Shown: positions 35,573 through 44,073, counted from the first letter of the stretch. The stretch is 64,000 nucleotides of DNA from Butyrivibrio hungatei NK4A153 (GCF_000424465.1 NZ_AUJY01000001.1:289588-353587), one strand, 5' to 3'. Numbers and translations: made by a program. The notes: generated by a model not told the origin, from the sequence alone.

Positions 35573-35577
35573 GTGTT

Positions 35578-35620
35578 GTCGGGATGTAGATCAATAAAGT
35601 TGTCTATATCCCGACTTTTT
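35578..35620 (+). terminator. Terminator after the exonuclease gene
   Basis: 13-bp stem GTCGGGATGTAGA / TCTATATCCCGAC (35578-35590 and 35603-35615, one G-U pair), then T5. It insulates the repeat-protein operon that follows. Confidence 0.9.
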
Positions 35621-35621
35621 A

Positions 35622-35650
35622 TTGACATAAAAAAGAGCATCCCCCATAAT
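35622..35650 (+). promoter_or_regulatory. Strong promoter of the KYGYPCG precursor operon
   Basis: Consensus -35 TTGACA (35622-35627), 17-bp spacer, -10 CATAAT (35645-35650). The transcript would start near 35657, leaving a leader of about 100 nt. Confidence 0.8.
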
Positions 35651-35678
35651 TTTAAGTATAGGTATTTACTGGTGTAAT

Positions 35679-35720
35679 ACGTTGCCTTTTTAATGCGTCA
35701 AGGCAAGACGCCGGCAACGT
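35679..35720 (+). other. Nested hairpin in the precursor mRNA leader
   Basis: Outer stem ACGTTGCC / GGCAACGT (35679-35686 and 35713-35720) encloses GCGTC / GACGC (35695-35699 and 35707-35711). No T-run follows, so it is likely a stabilising or regulatory 5'-UTR element. The SD AAGGGGG at 35745-35751 is left free 25 nt downstream. Confidence 0.6.
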
Positions 35721-35756
35721 CAACTAAAAATTCCAACTAGATGGAAGGGGGTTCTT

Positions 35757-36704
35757 ATGGCAAACGAAATGGTAGTATTTCAGGGAAAATCATTCTCGGT
35801 TGGGCTTCAGTCAATGCTTGGTTCTACAGCATACGGATGGTGCCTGACAGGTCTACCGAAAGGCGTAGTATTGTTAAATATCGAAACGGAAAAGGTTCAG
35901 TCACCTAACACGGTTGCGCCTATTATTCAGAAGTTCTGGTTCGTTGCTGTTTCTGAAACAGATAAGAAAGCTGAAATTGAATTTACAATGATGAATTTCA
36001 CTAACTTGTCTGCGACAGATCAGAAACATAATGTTTCAATCTCAGTTGTTCCCAGTGATTCAGATGAATTCGCTAAATATAGCGAAAATAATGATGCAAT
36101 GCTAAGAAGTATCAGCAATGCTGCAATTCCTTACGGATATGTGCTCGGAGCACAGGATCCGCTTCTTAAGTACGGATATGCGTGCGATGTAGCCGATACT
36201 CCTACACTTAAATATGGATATCCGTGTGGGATACAGGATGCAACTAACACCAATGTGAAGTATGGCTATACATGCGGTGCAAATGATGCGACTGCTGTAA
36301 AATACGGATACCCTTGCGGTACACAGGATGCAACACTTATGAAGTACGGCTATCCATGCGGAGTAGAAGATGCAACGCTTAAGTATGGATATCCGTGTGG
36401 AGCGGAAGATGTGGCAACCGGCGTTAAATACGGCTATCCATGCGGAGAACCGGTTCTTAAGTATGGCTATCCATGCGGAGACACACCCGCACTTAAATAT
36501 GGATACCCTTGCGGAGACGCTCCGGTACTCAAGTATGGTTATCCATGCGGAGATACACCGGTACTTAAATATGGATATCCTTGCGGCGCACAGGATGCAA
36601 CGCTTAAATATGGTTATCCGTGCAATATTCAGAATTCAGCGGTTGCTTACGGATATAACTGCAATGCGCAGAATGCAATGATGAAATATGGTTATTTCTG
36701 CTAA
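35757..36704 (+). CDS. Putative multi-core RiPP-type precursor with YGY/KYGYPCG repeats
   Basis: 315 residues, no signal peptide. Residues 1-120 look like a folded beta-rich domain (STAYGWCLTGLPKGVVLL, IIQKFWFVAVSE, AEIEFTMMNF), vaguely like chagasin-type I42 inhibitors. From 125 to the C-terminus there are fifteen YGY motifs: PYGYVLG, then KYGYACD, KYGYPCG nine times, KYGYTCG, KYGYPCN, AYGYNCN and terminal KYGYFC. Fourteen have Cys two residues after YGY. Spacers are 4-9 residues, often Asp-containing (AQDATL, DTPVL). A radical SAM/SPASM gene starts 50 bp later. The pairing, repeated invariant cores and variable spacers suggest a peptide substrate of that enzyme; it could also be a modified structural repeat protein. 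SD AAGGGGG. Confidence 0.8.
   Translation: MANEMVVFQGKSFSVGLQSMLGSTAYGWCLTGLPKGVVLLNIETEKVQSPNTVAPIIQKFWFVAVSETDKKAEIEFTMMNFTNLSATDQKHNVSISVVPSDSDEFAKYSENNDAMLRSISNAAIPYGYVLGAQDPLLKYGYACDVADTPTLKYGYPCGIQDATNTNVKYGYTCGANDATAVKYGYPCGTQDATLMKYGYPCGVEDATLKYGYPCGAEDVATGVKYGYPCGEPVLKYGYPCGDTPALKYGYPCGDAPVLKYGYPCGDTPVLKYGYPCGAQDATLKYGYPCNIQNSAVAYGYNCNAQNAMMKYGYFC
36140..36701 (+). repeat. Coding tandem repeats (YGY units)
   Basis: Fifteen degenerate units with the core AARTAYGGNTAYCCNTGYGG, spaced about 33-48 bp in the array. Third-position differences between units show that the peptide is being conserved while DNA drifts, which points to selection on the repeated amino acids. Confidence 0.9.
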
Positions 36705-36754
36705 CAAATTGAATACATAATGCCCATCGGCGGTTTGGAGGTTAAGAAAAAGAA

Positions 36755-38191
36755 ATGGCACATATTGAATATAAACCGGTTACAGCAGTCTGGGAGGTTA
36801 CGATGGGATGCAACATGCGTTGCGGCCATTGCGGCTCGTCTTGCGCGGGCGCGCTCCCGGGAGAACTTAGCACAATGGAAGCTCTTGACCTATGCGATCA
36901 GATCGCGGAGCTTGGGCTGAGATGGATAACCTTGTCAGGAGGAGAGCCGCTTACAAGAAAGGATACACCGGATCTGGTGAAAAGACTTTCCGGTAACGGA
37001 GTTAAGGTAAATATCATTACCAACGGCTGGCTTCTTGATACAGATATGGCAAAAAGACTCAAAGACAGTGGGATATCTACAGTTGCAATAAGTATTGATG
37101 GTACACCGGAGATACATGACAGTGTAAGAAAAGAAGGAGCTTTTGAACACGCCCGTAATGCATTTCATGCAATGACGGAATTTGGGATAGAGACCGGCGC
37201 TGTCACAACCATAACTAAGAAAAATATAGATATCCTTTCGGATCTTAAAGAAGAATTAATCGGCATGGGAGTTAAGACATGGCAGGTACAGCTTGGTCTG
37301 CCCATGGGAAATCTTAAGGAACGCCCTGACTGGGTGCTTGAGCCGAAACAGGTCAATGATGTCATCGATTTTTGCTACAACACGGCAAAAGAGGGAAGAA
37401 TTCGAATATACCCCGCCGATTGTATCGGTTATTATTCGAAAAAAGATCTTGAAACAAGGCGTATATCTTTCGGTTTTGACAGACATTCTTTGTGGGATGG
37501 CTGCAATGCGGGGGTTCGCGGCTTTGGAATATTGCATAACGGAGATATTTTGGGATGTACTTCAATTCGCTCAAAAGAGTTTATTGAAGGAAATATCCGT
37601 AAGAGAAAACTGCGTGAAATATGGGAAGATGAAAATGCATTCTTATGGAGGCGCCAGCTGACAAAAGAAAAACTTTCCGGCTCATGCAAGACCTGTGTTT
37701 ATGGCTCAAAGTGCCTCGGAGGCTGTCCGAATACAAGGCTTACAATGAAGGGCAGTATATACGAGGAGAACGAGTATTGCGCATACAATCTTTCTCTCAA
37801 GAAAAAAGAAACAAAGTATTCCAAGTGCGACAATGCCGCTGCATTACGCAGACTGGCAGATTCGCTTATACAGCAGGGGGATTATCAGGAAGCATCTTTT
37901 GCTCTTAAACGGACAAAAGAGCTGGATCCCGAGAATGCAGATGTATATAGCGCAATAGGCTACAGCGAATTCATGTGCGGAAACTATGAATCCTGCCTTG
38001 AAGCAAATAATAAGGCGCTCGAGATGGACAGCAATAATACTTACGCCATGGGCGGTCGAGCACTTGCTTTGTTCAGACTCGGACAGAAGGATGAAGGCAT
38101 TCGCATCATGCGCGAAGCAGTCGCTTTGACAGGCGGTCGTGATATTAACCTGATTCAGGATCTGAGATACATGACAGACGGTAAGATGTGA
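36755..38191 (+). CDS. Radical SAM/SPASM enzyme with C-terminal TPR, putative precursor maturase
   Basis: 478 residues. Radical SAM cluster CxxxCxxC is Cys19, 23 and 26 (GCNMRCGHC), with GGEP at 62-65. A complete SPASM domain follows: Cys250, Cys268, then CX2CX5CX3C at 311, 314, 320, 324 and Cys342, predicting two auxiliary 4Fe-4S clusters as in anSME, PqqE and sactipeptide/ranthipeptide maturases. Residues ~361-457 are two to three TPRs, a peptide-binding module that could hold the long repeat array. There is no obvious RRE domain. GGAGG lies 13 nt before ATG. Same transcript as the YGY protein; cytoplasmic. Linkage chemistry (Cys thioether, Tyr or Lys crosslink) cannot be told. Confidence 0.9.
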   Translation: MAHIEYKPVTAVWEVTMGCNMRCGHCGSSCAGALPGELSTMEALDLCDQIAELGLRWITLSGGEPLTRKDTPDLVKRLSGNGVKVNIITNGWLLDTDMAKRLKDSGISTVAISIDGTPEIHDSVRKEGAFEHARNAFHAMTEFGIETGAVTTITKKNIDILSDLKEELIGMGVKTWQVQLGLPMGNLKERPDWVLEPKQVNDVIDFCYNTAKEGRIRIYPADCIGYYSKKDLETRRISFGFDRHSLWDGCNAGVRGFGILHNGDILGCTSIRSKEFIEGNIRKRKLREIWEDENAFLWRRQLTKEKLSGSCKTCVYGSKCLGGCPNTRLTMKGSIYEENEYCAYNLSLKKKETKYSKCDNAAALRRLADSLIQQGDYQEASFALKRTKELDPENADVYSAIGYSEFMCGNYESCLEANNKALEMDSNNTYAMGGRALALFRLGQKDEGIRIMREAVALTGGRDINLIQDLRYMTDGKM

Positions 38192-38211
38192 TGATATGTA
38201 ATGAATAATAG

Positions 38212-38257
38212 AAAGGCAGCCTTTTTCGAGGAATAGAACTGAAAAAAGGCTGCCTTT
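38212..38257. terminator. Bidirectional terminator closing the RiPP-like operon
   Basis: Perfect 15-bp stem AAAGGCAGCCTTTTT / AAAAAGGCTGCCTTT (38212-38226 and 38243-38257) between the convergent radical SAM and rqcH genes. Confidence 0.9.
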
Positions 38258-38271
38258 AGGTGCTTATTTCT

Positions 38272-40047
38272 TTAATCACTTATAAGTTTAAGAGCGGATA
38301 TATCCGGTGAGATCGAAAGCGAATAGTTGGTGTAATAAACTACGAAGCCGGGTTTTGAGCCGTTCGGTTTCTTTACGTCTTTGCGCTTTAAGTAGTCAAT
38401 CTCGACCTTCTCCTGAACTTTTCCTTTTGAGTAGTAGGCTGCAAGGGCAGCAGCTTCCTCGAATGTTCTGTCGGGAACTTCTTTGCCTTTTGTTATGAGG
38501 ACAACGTGAGATCCCGGTATCTTCTTTGCGTGAAACCACCAGTCTCCGCCGTTGGCGGTCTTGAAGGTAAGTTCATCGTTCTGGATATTATTTTTTCCGA
38601 CATAGATATCAAAGCCGTCGCTAGACTGATAGTGGAAGGGCTTGCTTGTTATCTTTTCTTTGCGGCCGCTCTTTCCAAAGCCTGATTTTATGTAGCCGCT
38701 CTCGTGGAGTTCTTGCCTTATCTGGGCAAGATCTGCTTCTTTTTCTGCAATTTCAAGAGCACTCTCTATTGATTCAAGCTGCTCAATCGCTTCTTTTGAT
38801 TCTTTTAGCTGCTCTTCAAGAGCCTCAGCGGTTCTCTTAAGTTTCGTATATTTATCAAAATACTTCTTGGCATTCTGGCTTGGAGTCAGAGTTGGGTCAA
38901 GTGTGATCGTTATGTCTTTTCCCGTGTTGTAATCGTTGACAGTAATCTTATCGGCGCCCGGCTCCGCGCTGTAGCCGTAAACTGTAAGGAGTTCGCCGTA
39001 AATTCTGTACTTGTCCTTTTTGTCGCAGTCGAGCATTTGCTTGGTCTGAAGGTCGTACTTACGAACGTTTCTTTCAAGTGCAGTCTGAACGATTTTTCTG
39101 AGGTCGACAGACTTTTGTCTGATTCTTGTGACGACGTTCTTTTCTGCATAGTACTTGCTGATAAGCTCAGAGATACTGTTCTGGGCAACTGCGGAAAATC
39201 CCGGTGCGTCCTTGTACATGGTAAGCGGGATGGAAGAGTACTCTTTGGGCGAGTTTCCTTCATAGATGATCTCGGGCGTAAATTCGCCGTTTTTTACCAT
39301 ATAAACGATCTCGGAAAAAGCTCTGTAAAGCGCTATGGATTCGGATGTGTCGAGCGCTATCGCGGACTTGTCGGAATCGATGTTTGCTCTTTTACAAATC
39401 TCCTGAGAAATAACGGGCGAAAGACCTGTGTAGCCTTGATAAATCGCCTTGAATACAGGTGCACCCTTACTCAGAACAACTGCTGAGAATTCGTCTGCAC
39501 TTGTCGAAAGAGGGTTCATCTTATCCTGCGAAGGAACGAAATACTCGCGGCCCGGAAGAACTTCTCTTACTGAGCTGACTGATGCGGGAATGTGCTTGAT
39601 ACTGTCGATTATCACATTGTCCTCGTCGGTAAAGATGATATTGCTGTATTTGCCCATGATCTCGATGAGGAGGACTTTGTGCCTAAGATCACCCATTTCA
39701 TCCAGGTGCTCAATCTCAAAGCGGATAATTCGCTCAAGCCCGGGCTGAGTTACAGAAATGATGCGGCCGTTCTGGATGTGTTTTCTTAAAAGCATGCAGA
39801 AATTCGGCGCAGTCATGGGTGATGGCTTCGTTTCGTCTGTCATATAGATGAGCGGAAGAGAAGCGTCGGCCGACATGATCATCTTAGCCTGCTTTATTCC
39901 GTATTTGTCAGTGTTTTCGTAGGAAAGCTTGACCGTGATGAGAAGTTCGTCACTCTCTGTTTGAGCAATCTTGTAGACCCTTCCTCCGGTCAGAAGATCG
40001 CTCATATCTTTAGTTATATTTGCTATGGTTATACCGTCAAATGCCAT
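38272..40047 (-). CDS. rqcH: RqcH/Rqc2 homologue (NFACT, FbpA family)
   Basis: 591 residues. N-terminal NFACT-N domain MAFDGITIANITKDMSDLL, helix-hairpin-helix and a long coiled coil in the middle (about 400-450), and a C-terminal NFACT-R domain with DWWFHAKKIPGSHVVL and VEIDYLKRKDVKKPNGSKPG. RqcH binds stalled 50S-peptidyl-tRNA complexes and directs addition of alanine tails for degradation; it complements tmRNA (ssrA/smpB also in this window). Older annotation: fibronectin-binding protein. Minus strand, single gene. Confidence 0.95.
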   Translation of the reverse strand: MAFDGITIANITKDMSDLLTGGRVYKIAQTESDELLITVKLSYENTDKYGIKQAKMIMSADASLPLIYMTDETKPSPMTAPNFCMLLRKHIQNGRIISVTQPGLERIIRFEIEHLDEMGDLRHKVLLIEIMGKYSNIIFTDEDNVIIDSIKHIPASVSSVREVLPGREYFVPSQDKMNPLSTSADEFSAVVLSKGAPVFKAIYQGYTGLSPVISQEICKRANIDSDKSAIALDTSESIALYRAFSEIVYMVKNGEFTPEIIYEGNSPKEYSSIPLTMYKDAPGFSAVAQNSISELISKYYAEKNVVTRIRQKSVDLRKIVQTALERNVRKYDLQTKQMLDCDKKDKYRIYGELLTVYGYSAEPGADKITVNDYNTGKDITITLDPTLTPSQNAKKYFDKYTKLKRTAEALEEQLKESKEAIEQLESIESALEIAEKEADLAQIRQELHESGYIKSGFGKSGRKEKITSKPFHYQSSDGFDIYVGKNNIQNDELTFKTANGGDWWFHAKKIPGSHVVLITKGKEVPDRTFEEAAALAAYYSKGKVQEKVEIDYLKRKDVKKPNGSKPGFVVYYTNYSLSISPDISALKLISD

Positions 40048-40253
40048 TTTTTACTCCGTATATTAAAGTTGATAATATATTGTATAGTCTACTAGCCGCG
40101 GGAATGTCTGTCAAAAATGTTTTATTTTGTCAAAAAAGAGAAATAGAAGGTTTTTATATACTGCATAGGATGTATATTTTTAAGCATTTGCTGTATATAA
40201 TTACTTCATAACAAAGAGTGATATCTAACAAAAAATTAAAGACGGAGGAAGCT

Positions 40254-41078
40254 ATGGATAAATCACTTAAACCCAAGATTAAAACAATCTTATTTGCGGC
40301 TGTTTTAATTGTGCTTATGCTTGTAACTCAGTTTGTTGCAGCTTTTTTTGGAAGTGCTGCTGTTTCATTTGTAACAGTATTTATGGGGAAAAGCTTAGAT
40401 GTACAGAGTCTTATCCCGATATCTTTGCTGGTATCTGAGATAGTGTGTATTATTGTATTTGGAATCTGGTATTTCAATAAGTATGTAAAAAAAGATAAAA
40501 ATGAAGGTGTGTACGAATCGGGATTAAAGAAGATTTTAAACTTCAAAGATCTTGTTTTTATCATCACACTTACTGTTGCCGGATTCTTTTTGGCAAATAT
40601 AATATCTCAATTTATATCGGCTGCTATTCCGGAAGCGGGCCAAAAGTTTAAATCAGTTATGGATTCAGTTCTTGTTGATGGCAATATATTTGGTGTTATT
40701 GCAACTGCCCTGTTGGGGCCTATAGCGGAGGAACTTGTTTTTAGAGGGCTGCTTGTGAAGAATGCAAAGAAGGAATTTGGGCTTATAGGATGCATGGTGT
40801 TAAGTGGTATTGCATTTGGTGTTATGCATCTTAATCCGATACAGGGTATTTATGCGATCCCTATGGGAATGATATTTGCTTATTTTGCATATAGGTATAA
40901 CTCAATAATTCCGACAATATTGGCACACATTATAAACAATTCTATTGCTGTGTTTCTTCCCAAAATATATCATGGAGATATGGGATATATCACTTGCGCA
41001 GTATTGTGCTTAGCATTTTTAGCTGTTTCTGTAACTGTTAAGAAGTGTTTTTTTAAAAAAGAATTAGTTATATCATAA
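40254..41078 (+). CDS. CPBP family intramembrane glutamic protease
   Basis: About 274 residues with seven to eight hydrophobic helices. Abi/CPBP motifs: EELVFRG (EExxxR), GVMHLNP (His) and LAHIINNSI (HxxxN/B), the glutamate-dependent active site of Rce1-type membrane proteases. In Firmicutes these serve in bacteriocin self-immunity or processing, mostly undefined; it lies 2 kb from the RiPP-like operon but is separated by rqcH. ATG 40254 has GGAGGA upstream; GTG 40218 is less likely. Confidence 0.9.
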   Translation: MDKSLKPKIKTILFAAVLIVLMLVTQFVAAFFGSAAVSFVTVFMGKSLDVQSLIPISLLVSEIVCIIVFGIWYFNKYVKKDKNEGVYESGLKKILNFKDLVFIITLTVAGFFLANIISQFISAAIPEAGQKFKSVMDSVLVDGNIFGVIATALLGPIAEELVFRGLLVKNAKKEFGLIGCMVLSGIAFGVMHLNPIQGIYAIPMGMIFAYFAYRYNSIIPTILAHIINNSIAVFLPKIYHGDMGYITCAVLCLAFLAVSVTVKKCFFKKELVIS

Positions 41079-41098
41079 GGGTAAGGAGAAAGCGTAAG

Positions 41099-41302
41099 AT
41101 GGAAAAAAGAAGAATTTATAAAAGTAATGACAGAAAGATCTGTGGTGTATGCGGAGGACTTGCGGAGTTTTTCGGAATTGATCCCACAATAGTTCGCCTC
41201 GTTTATGCGATACTTGCACTTACATACGGAAGCGGATTATTGATTTACATCATTGCAGCAATCATCATGGATGATAAGCCGGATTATGTAAGCAGAGGAT
41301 GA
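41099..41302 (+). CDS. PspC domain protein, 67 aa
   Basis: RRIYKSNDRKICGVCGGLAE then FFGIDPTIVRLVYAILAL and a Gly-containing second hydrophobic stretch: the whole protein is one PspC domain, a small inner-membrane stress-response component that in other bacteria senses or signals envelope damage. Twenty bp after the CPBP gene with its own AAGGAG; likely same transcript. A 14-bp terminator follows. Confidence 0.93.
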   Translation: MEKRRIYKSNDRKICGVCGGLAEFFGIDPTIVRLVYAILALTYGSGLLIYIIAAIIMDDKPDYVSRG

Positions 41303-41316
41303 TTGATTATAATGTT

Positions 41317-41356
41317 AAAGGCTATGCATATGTGATCTATGCATAGCCTTTCTTTT
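41317..41356. terminator. Terminator after PspC gene
   Basis: Perfect 14-bp stem AAAGGCTATGCATA / TATGCATAGCCTTT (41317-41330 and 41338-41351), then CTTTTT; symmetrical and so usable for the convergent SGNH gene as well. Confidence 0.92.
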
Positions 41357-41361
41357 TAAAA

Positions 41362-42312
41362 TCAGAATCCGATTCTCTCAATTTCCGCAGCGAGATTTCT
41401 TCCGTATGTCTCGCATCCGAAGCAATTGGGATGAAGATTGTCCAGGAAGTATTCGGGGAAGTGAGGTACCATTTTCATTCCATCAACTATTTTTACGTTT
41501 TTATATTGACCGGCAATATCTCTGACTTTTTCGCAGAAAGAATAAAGTGTCGGCAATTTGTCGATATGATCTCCTCTCCACAGAGGTGTTATACAAAGAA
41601 TTGGTATATCTTTACCATATATATCAGTTAAAGTCTGGTAATATTTTTCTACTTTGGTCATACTTTTTTTGTCATATTGATTGGTCCCGAGCGCAACAAT
41701 AATCTTGTCCGGCATATATCCGTCCATTTTCATGAGTGAGTTCTTATCGTATATATATCCGCCGATGCCCTGGTTAAGTATGTCATAATTAAGAATCCTG
41801 TTGGCGACGCTTACATATGTGCAGGATGATCGCAAGGGGCCGTAGCCTTGAGTGATGGAATCTCCGAGCCACAATACTTTTTCACCTTTAACAGCGGGAA
41901 TTACATCGGCATCTATCGTGAAGTTCTTGATCCAGACCGTGGCATCTGCCGGAAGATAGATGATTACATTCTTTTTACCTTCGGGAAGTTCCCATTCAAT
42001 TGTGCCGACATCCATGATGTCTTTTACATATTTGATTTCGGTTACAAATCCGTCGACCAAGAGCTCAAAAGAATCGGGAGAGCCCTTCCATATTATCTTG
42101 TAATCAAATGAGAGTTTACTTGCGGATGTAGTAAACTCAAGCGTTTTGGCGGTTGTTGCGGTGCAGCGGTCATACCACATCTCAAACGCGCCTTTAAAGT
42201 ATTCAACTTGCTTTTTGGAATACTGAAAAGCCTGAAGATATCCGTCTTCGGTCTCTTCAAATTCATAGGCCCCAAAATAAATCTTTTTTAATTCTTCATT
42301 TGTAAAAACCAT
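41362..42312 (-). CDS. SGNH/GDSL hydrolase with N-terminal beta domain
   Basis: About 316 residues, no signal peptide. The N-terminal ~140 residues are a beta-sandwich-like domain (FELLVDGFVTEIKY, GKKNVIIYLPADATVWI), as in CE2/SGNH esterases that carry a jelly-roll. The catalytic part has block I GDSITQGYG (Ser), the Gly/Asn blocks GIGGYIYDKN and ALGTNQYD, and block V DNLHPN (Asp, His). Probably a deacetylase of sugars. GGGAGG lies 9 nt before ATG at 42312; longer in-frame extension unlikely. Divergent from uxaB, which suits pectin or hemicellulose use. Confidence 0.87.
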   Translation of the reverse strand: MVFTNEELKKIYFGAYEFEETEDGYLQAFQYSKKQVEYFKGAFEMWYDRCTATTAKTLEFTTSASKLSFDYKIIWKGSPDSFELLVDGFVTEIKYVKDIMDVGTIEWELPEGKKNVIIYLPADATVWIKNFTIDADVIPAVKGEKVLWLGDSITQGYGPLRSSCTYVSVANRILNYDILNQGIGGYIYDKNSLMKMDGYMPDKIIVALGTNQYDKKSMTKVEKYYQTLTDIYGKDIPILCITPLWRGDHIDKLPTLYSFCEKVRDIAGQYKNVKIVDGMKMVPHFPEYFLDNLHPNCFGCETYGRNLAAEIERIGF

Positions 42313-42475
42313 TGCTATAACCTCCCAAACTGCCTGGCGCCTAATGTTTTTTTGTTTTATGCCAAAGCAGTACATTTTTAATTATAATGAACAGCTTACA
42401 TGTTGTCATTACTTGGATGAATCTTACGAATCTCTTTCCAAAATATGGCATTTTTTGATATTTATAATTATTTTA

Positions 42476-42504
42476 TTGTAAACGCTTACATAATCTGTTA
42501 TAAC
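42476..42504 (+). promoter_or_regulatory. uxaB promoter overlapped by a LacI-type operator
   Basis: -35 TTGTAA (42476-42481), 17 bp, -10 TATAAC (42499-42504). TGTAAACGCTTACA (42477-42490) is a near-palindrome with central CG, typical of LacI/CcpA-family sites, and covers the -35. A second palindrome, AATGTAA-GAAG-TTACATT, lies at 42535-42552 just before the SD. Confidence 0.75.
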
Positions 42505-42567
42505 AGTAAAAGTAAAGATTTTTATTCAAAAATTAATGTAAGAAGTTACATTCGGAGGGTATGGGTT

Positions 42568-44067
42568 ATGCAGCTATTAAATTACGATGTTTTGGCGAAT
42601 ACAGGTTACAAGGGATTTGTACAAAAAGATGCGCAGATTAAGGTTCTTCAGTTTGGAGAAGGCAACTTTCTTCGCGCGTTTGTTGATTATTTTTTTGATA
42701 TAAGTAATGAAAAAGCAGGTTTTGACGGCAAGGTTGCGCTGGTTCAGCCAATCGCGCAGGGACTTACGAAGCTCATTAACGATCAGGAGGGGCTTTACAC
42801 TCTGTATCTCAGAGGAAGCGAGAACGGAGAGAAGGTAGATCTTAAGAGAGTTATTTCTGCGGTCAAATGCTGTCTTAATCCTTATGAAAAGAGCGATTTC
42901 GATAAGATGATGGAGATTGCCGCGAGCGATTCTCTCGATATCATCGTTTCAAATACAACGGAGGCGGGAATTGCTTACGATCCTTCCTGCAAGTTTGAGG
43001 ATGTTCCTGCAAGCAGCTTCCCCGGAAAGCTCACACAGGTTCTTTATACACGATTCAAGGCAGGCAAGAAGGGCGTGGTTATTCTTTCCTGCGAGCTTAT
43101 CGATAATAACGGAAAAGAGCTCCTTAAGTGCGTAAACAGTTATATCGATCAGTGGAATCTCGGCGAGGAGTTCAAGAACTGGGTGAATGCTGACAACATT
43201 TTTTGTTCAACTCTCGTAGACAGGATTGTTCCGGGACGTATCCGCGATGCAAAAGAAGTTGAGAAGCTCGAAGCTGAAAACGGCTATCACGATGAGCTCA
43301 TTGATGTCGGTGAGATATTCGGTGTCTGGATAATCGAAGGCCCCAAGGAACTTGAGGACAGGCTTCCTTTTAAGAAGGCAGGAGTAAATGTTCATGTTGT
43401 TCCTGATGTTATGCCGTATAAACACCGCAAAGTCCGCATTCTTAACGGGGCACACACGGGATTTGTGCTTGGCGCGTATCTTGCGGGACAGGATATTGTA
43501 AGAGACTGTATGCAGAATGATATAATCGCAGGTTTCATGAACAAGATGCTTAATGACGAGGTTATTCCGACGCTTGTGGATCACCTTGATAAGGACGATC
43601 TTGATGAGTTCGCGAGTGCGGTTAAGGACAGATTCAACAATCCTTTCGTAAATCATGAGCTTATGTCGATATCGCTTAACTCAACAAGTAAGTGGAAGGC
43701 AAGAAATATGCCGTCATTCCTTCAGTATATTGAGAAGAACGGCAAACTTCCCGTATGTCTTACAATGTCACTTGCGGCATATATTGCTTTTTATTCAAAT
43801 GATATATCCGAGCTTACGGACGCAGGGCTTTTATGCAAAAGACCTGCAGGCAATACCTACACTGTAAGCGATGACAGATGGGTTCTTGAGTTCTACTATG
43901 AGCACAGAGCCGATTCCGAAGAAGCGCTTGTTAAAGCAGTTCTCGGAAACAAGAATATGTGGGATACTGACCTTAATGAAATAGAAGGTCTTACAGACGC
44001 AGTTATAAAAAATCTTGAGAAAATACGTAAAGAAGGTGCCGAGGCAGCATATGCAAGCTGTCTCTGA
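42568..44067 (+). CDS. uxaB: Tagaturonate reductase (altronate oxidoreductase)
   Basis: About 499 residues, mannitol dehydrogenase family. N-terminal NAD-binding VLQFGEGNFLRAFVDYFF; the catalytic stretch is DVMPYKHRKVRILNGAHTGF, with the Lys/Asn/His set of the family. It reduces D-tagaturonate to D-altronate in galacturonate (pectin) catabolism. ATG 42568 has GGAGGG 8 nt upstream; the longer frame from 42445 would run through the promoter. No uxaA/uxaC is adjacent. Operators overlap the promoter, so carbohydrate control is likely. Confidence 0.93.
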   Translation: MQLLNYDVLANTGYKGFVQKDAQIKVLQFGEGNFLRAFVDYFFDISNEKAGFDGKVALVQPIAQGLTKLINDQEGLYTLYLRGSENGEKVDLKRVISAVKCCLNPYEKSDFDKMMEIAASDSLDIIVSNTTEAGIAYDPSCKFEDVPASSFPGKLTQVLYTRFKAGKKGVVILSCELIDNNGKELLKCVNSYIDQWNLGEEFKNWVNADNIFCSTLVDRIVPGRIRDAKEVEKLEAENGYHDELIDVGEIFGVWIIEGPKELEDRLPFKKAGVNVHVVPDVMPYKHRKVRILNGAHTGFVLGAYLAGQDIVRDCMQNDIIAGFMNKMLNDEVIPTLVDHLDKDDLDEFASAVKDRFNNPFVNHELMSISLNSTSKWKARNMPSFLQYIEKNGKLPVCLTMSLAAYIAFYSNDISELTDAGLLCKRPAGNTYTVSDDRWVLEFYYEHRADSEEALVKAVLGNKNMWDTDLNEIEGLTDAVIKNLEKIRKEGAEAAYASCL

Positions 44068-44073
44068 TTTGCA

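Noticed and set aside
35641..35751. CCCCC at 35641-35645 pairing with the precursor SD
   Set aside because: The C-tract overlaps the promoter -10, so it is not in the transcript from that promoter.
36370..36681. Alternative-frame 103-aa repeat protein within the YGY gene
   Set aside because: Its repeats only mirror the DNA repeat of the KYGYPCG frame; no SD, and the codon third-position drift supports the main frame.
36140..36701. Regular repeats as a CRISPR array
   Set aside because: Units are coding, in frame and degenerate at third positions, with no cas genes; the 62-bp and 57-bp repeats elsewhere also lack unique spacers.
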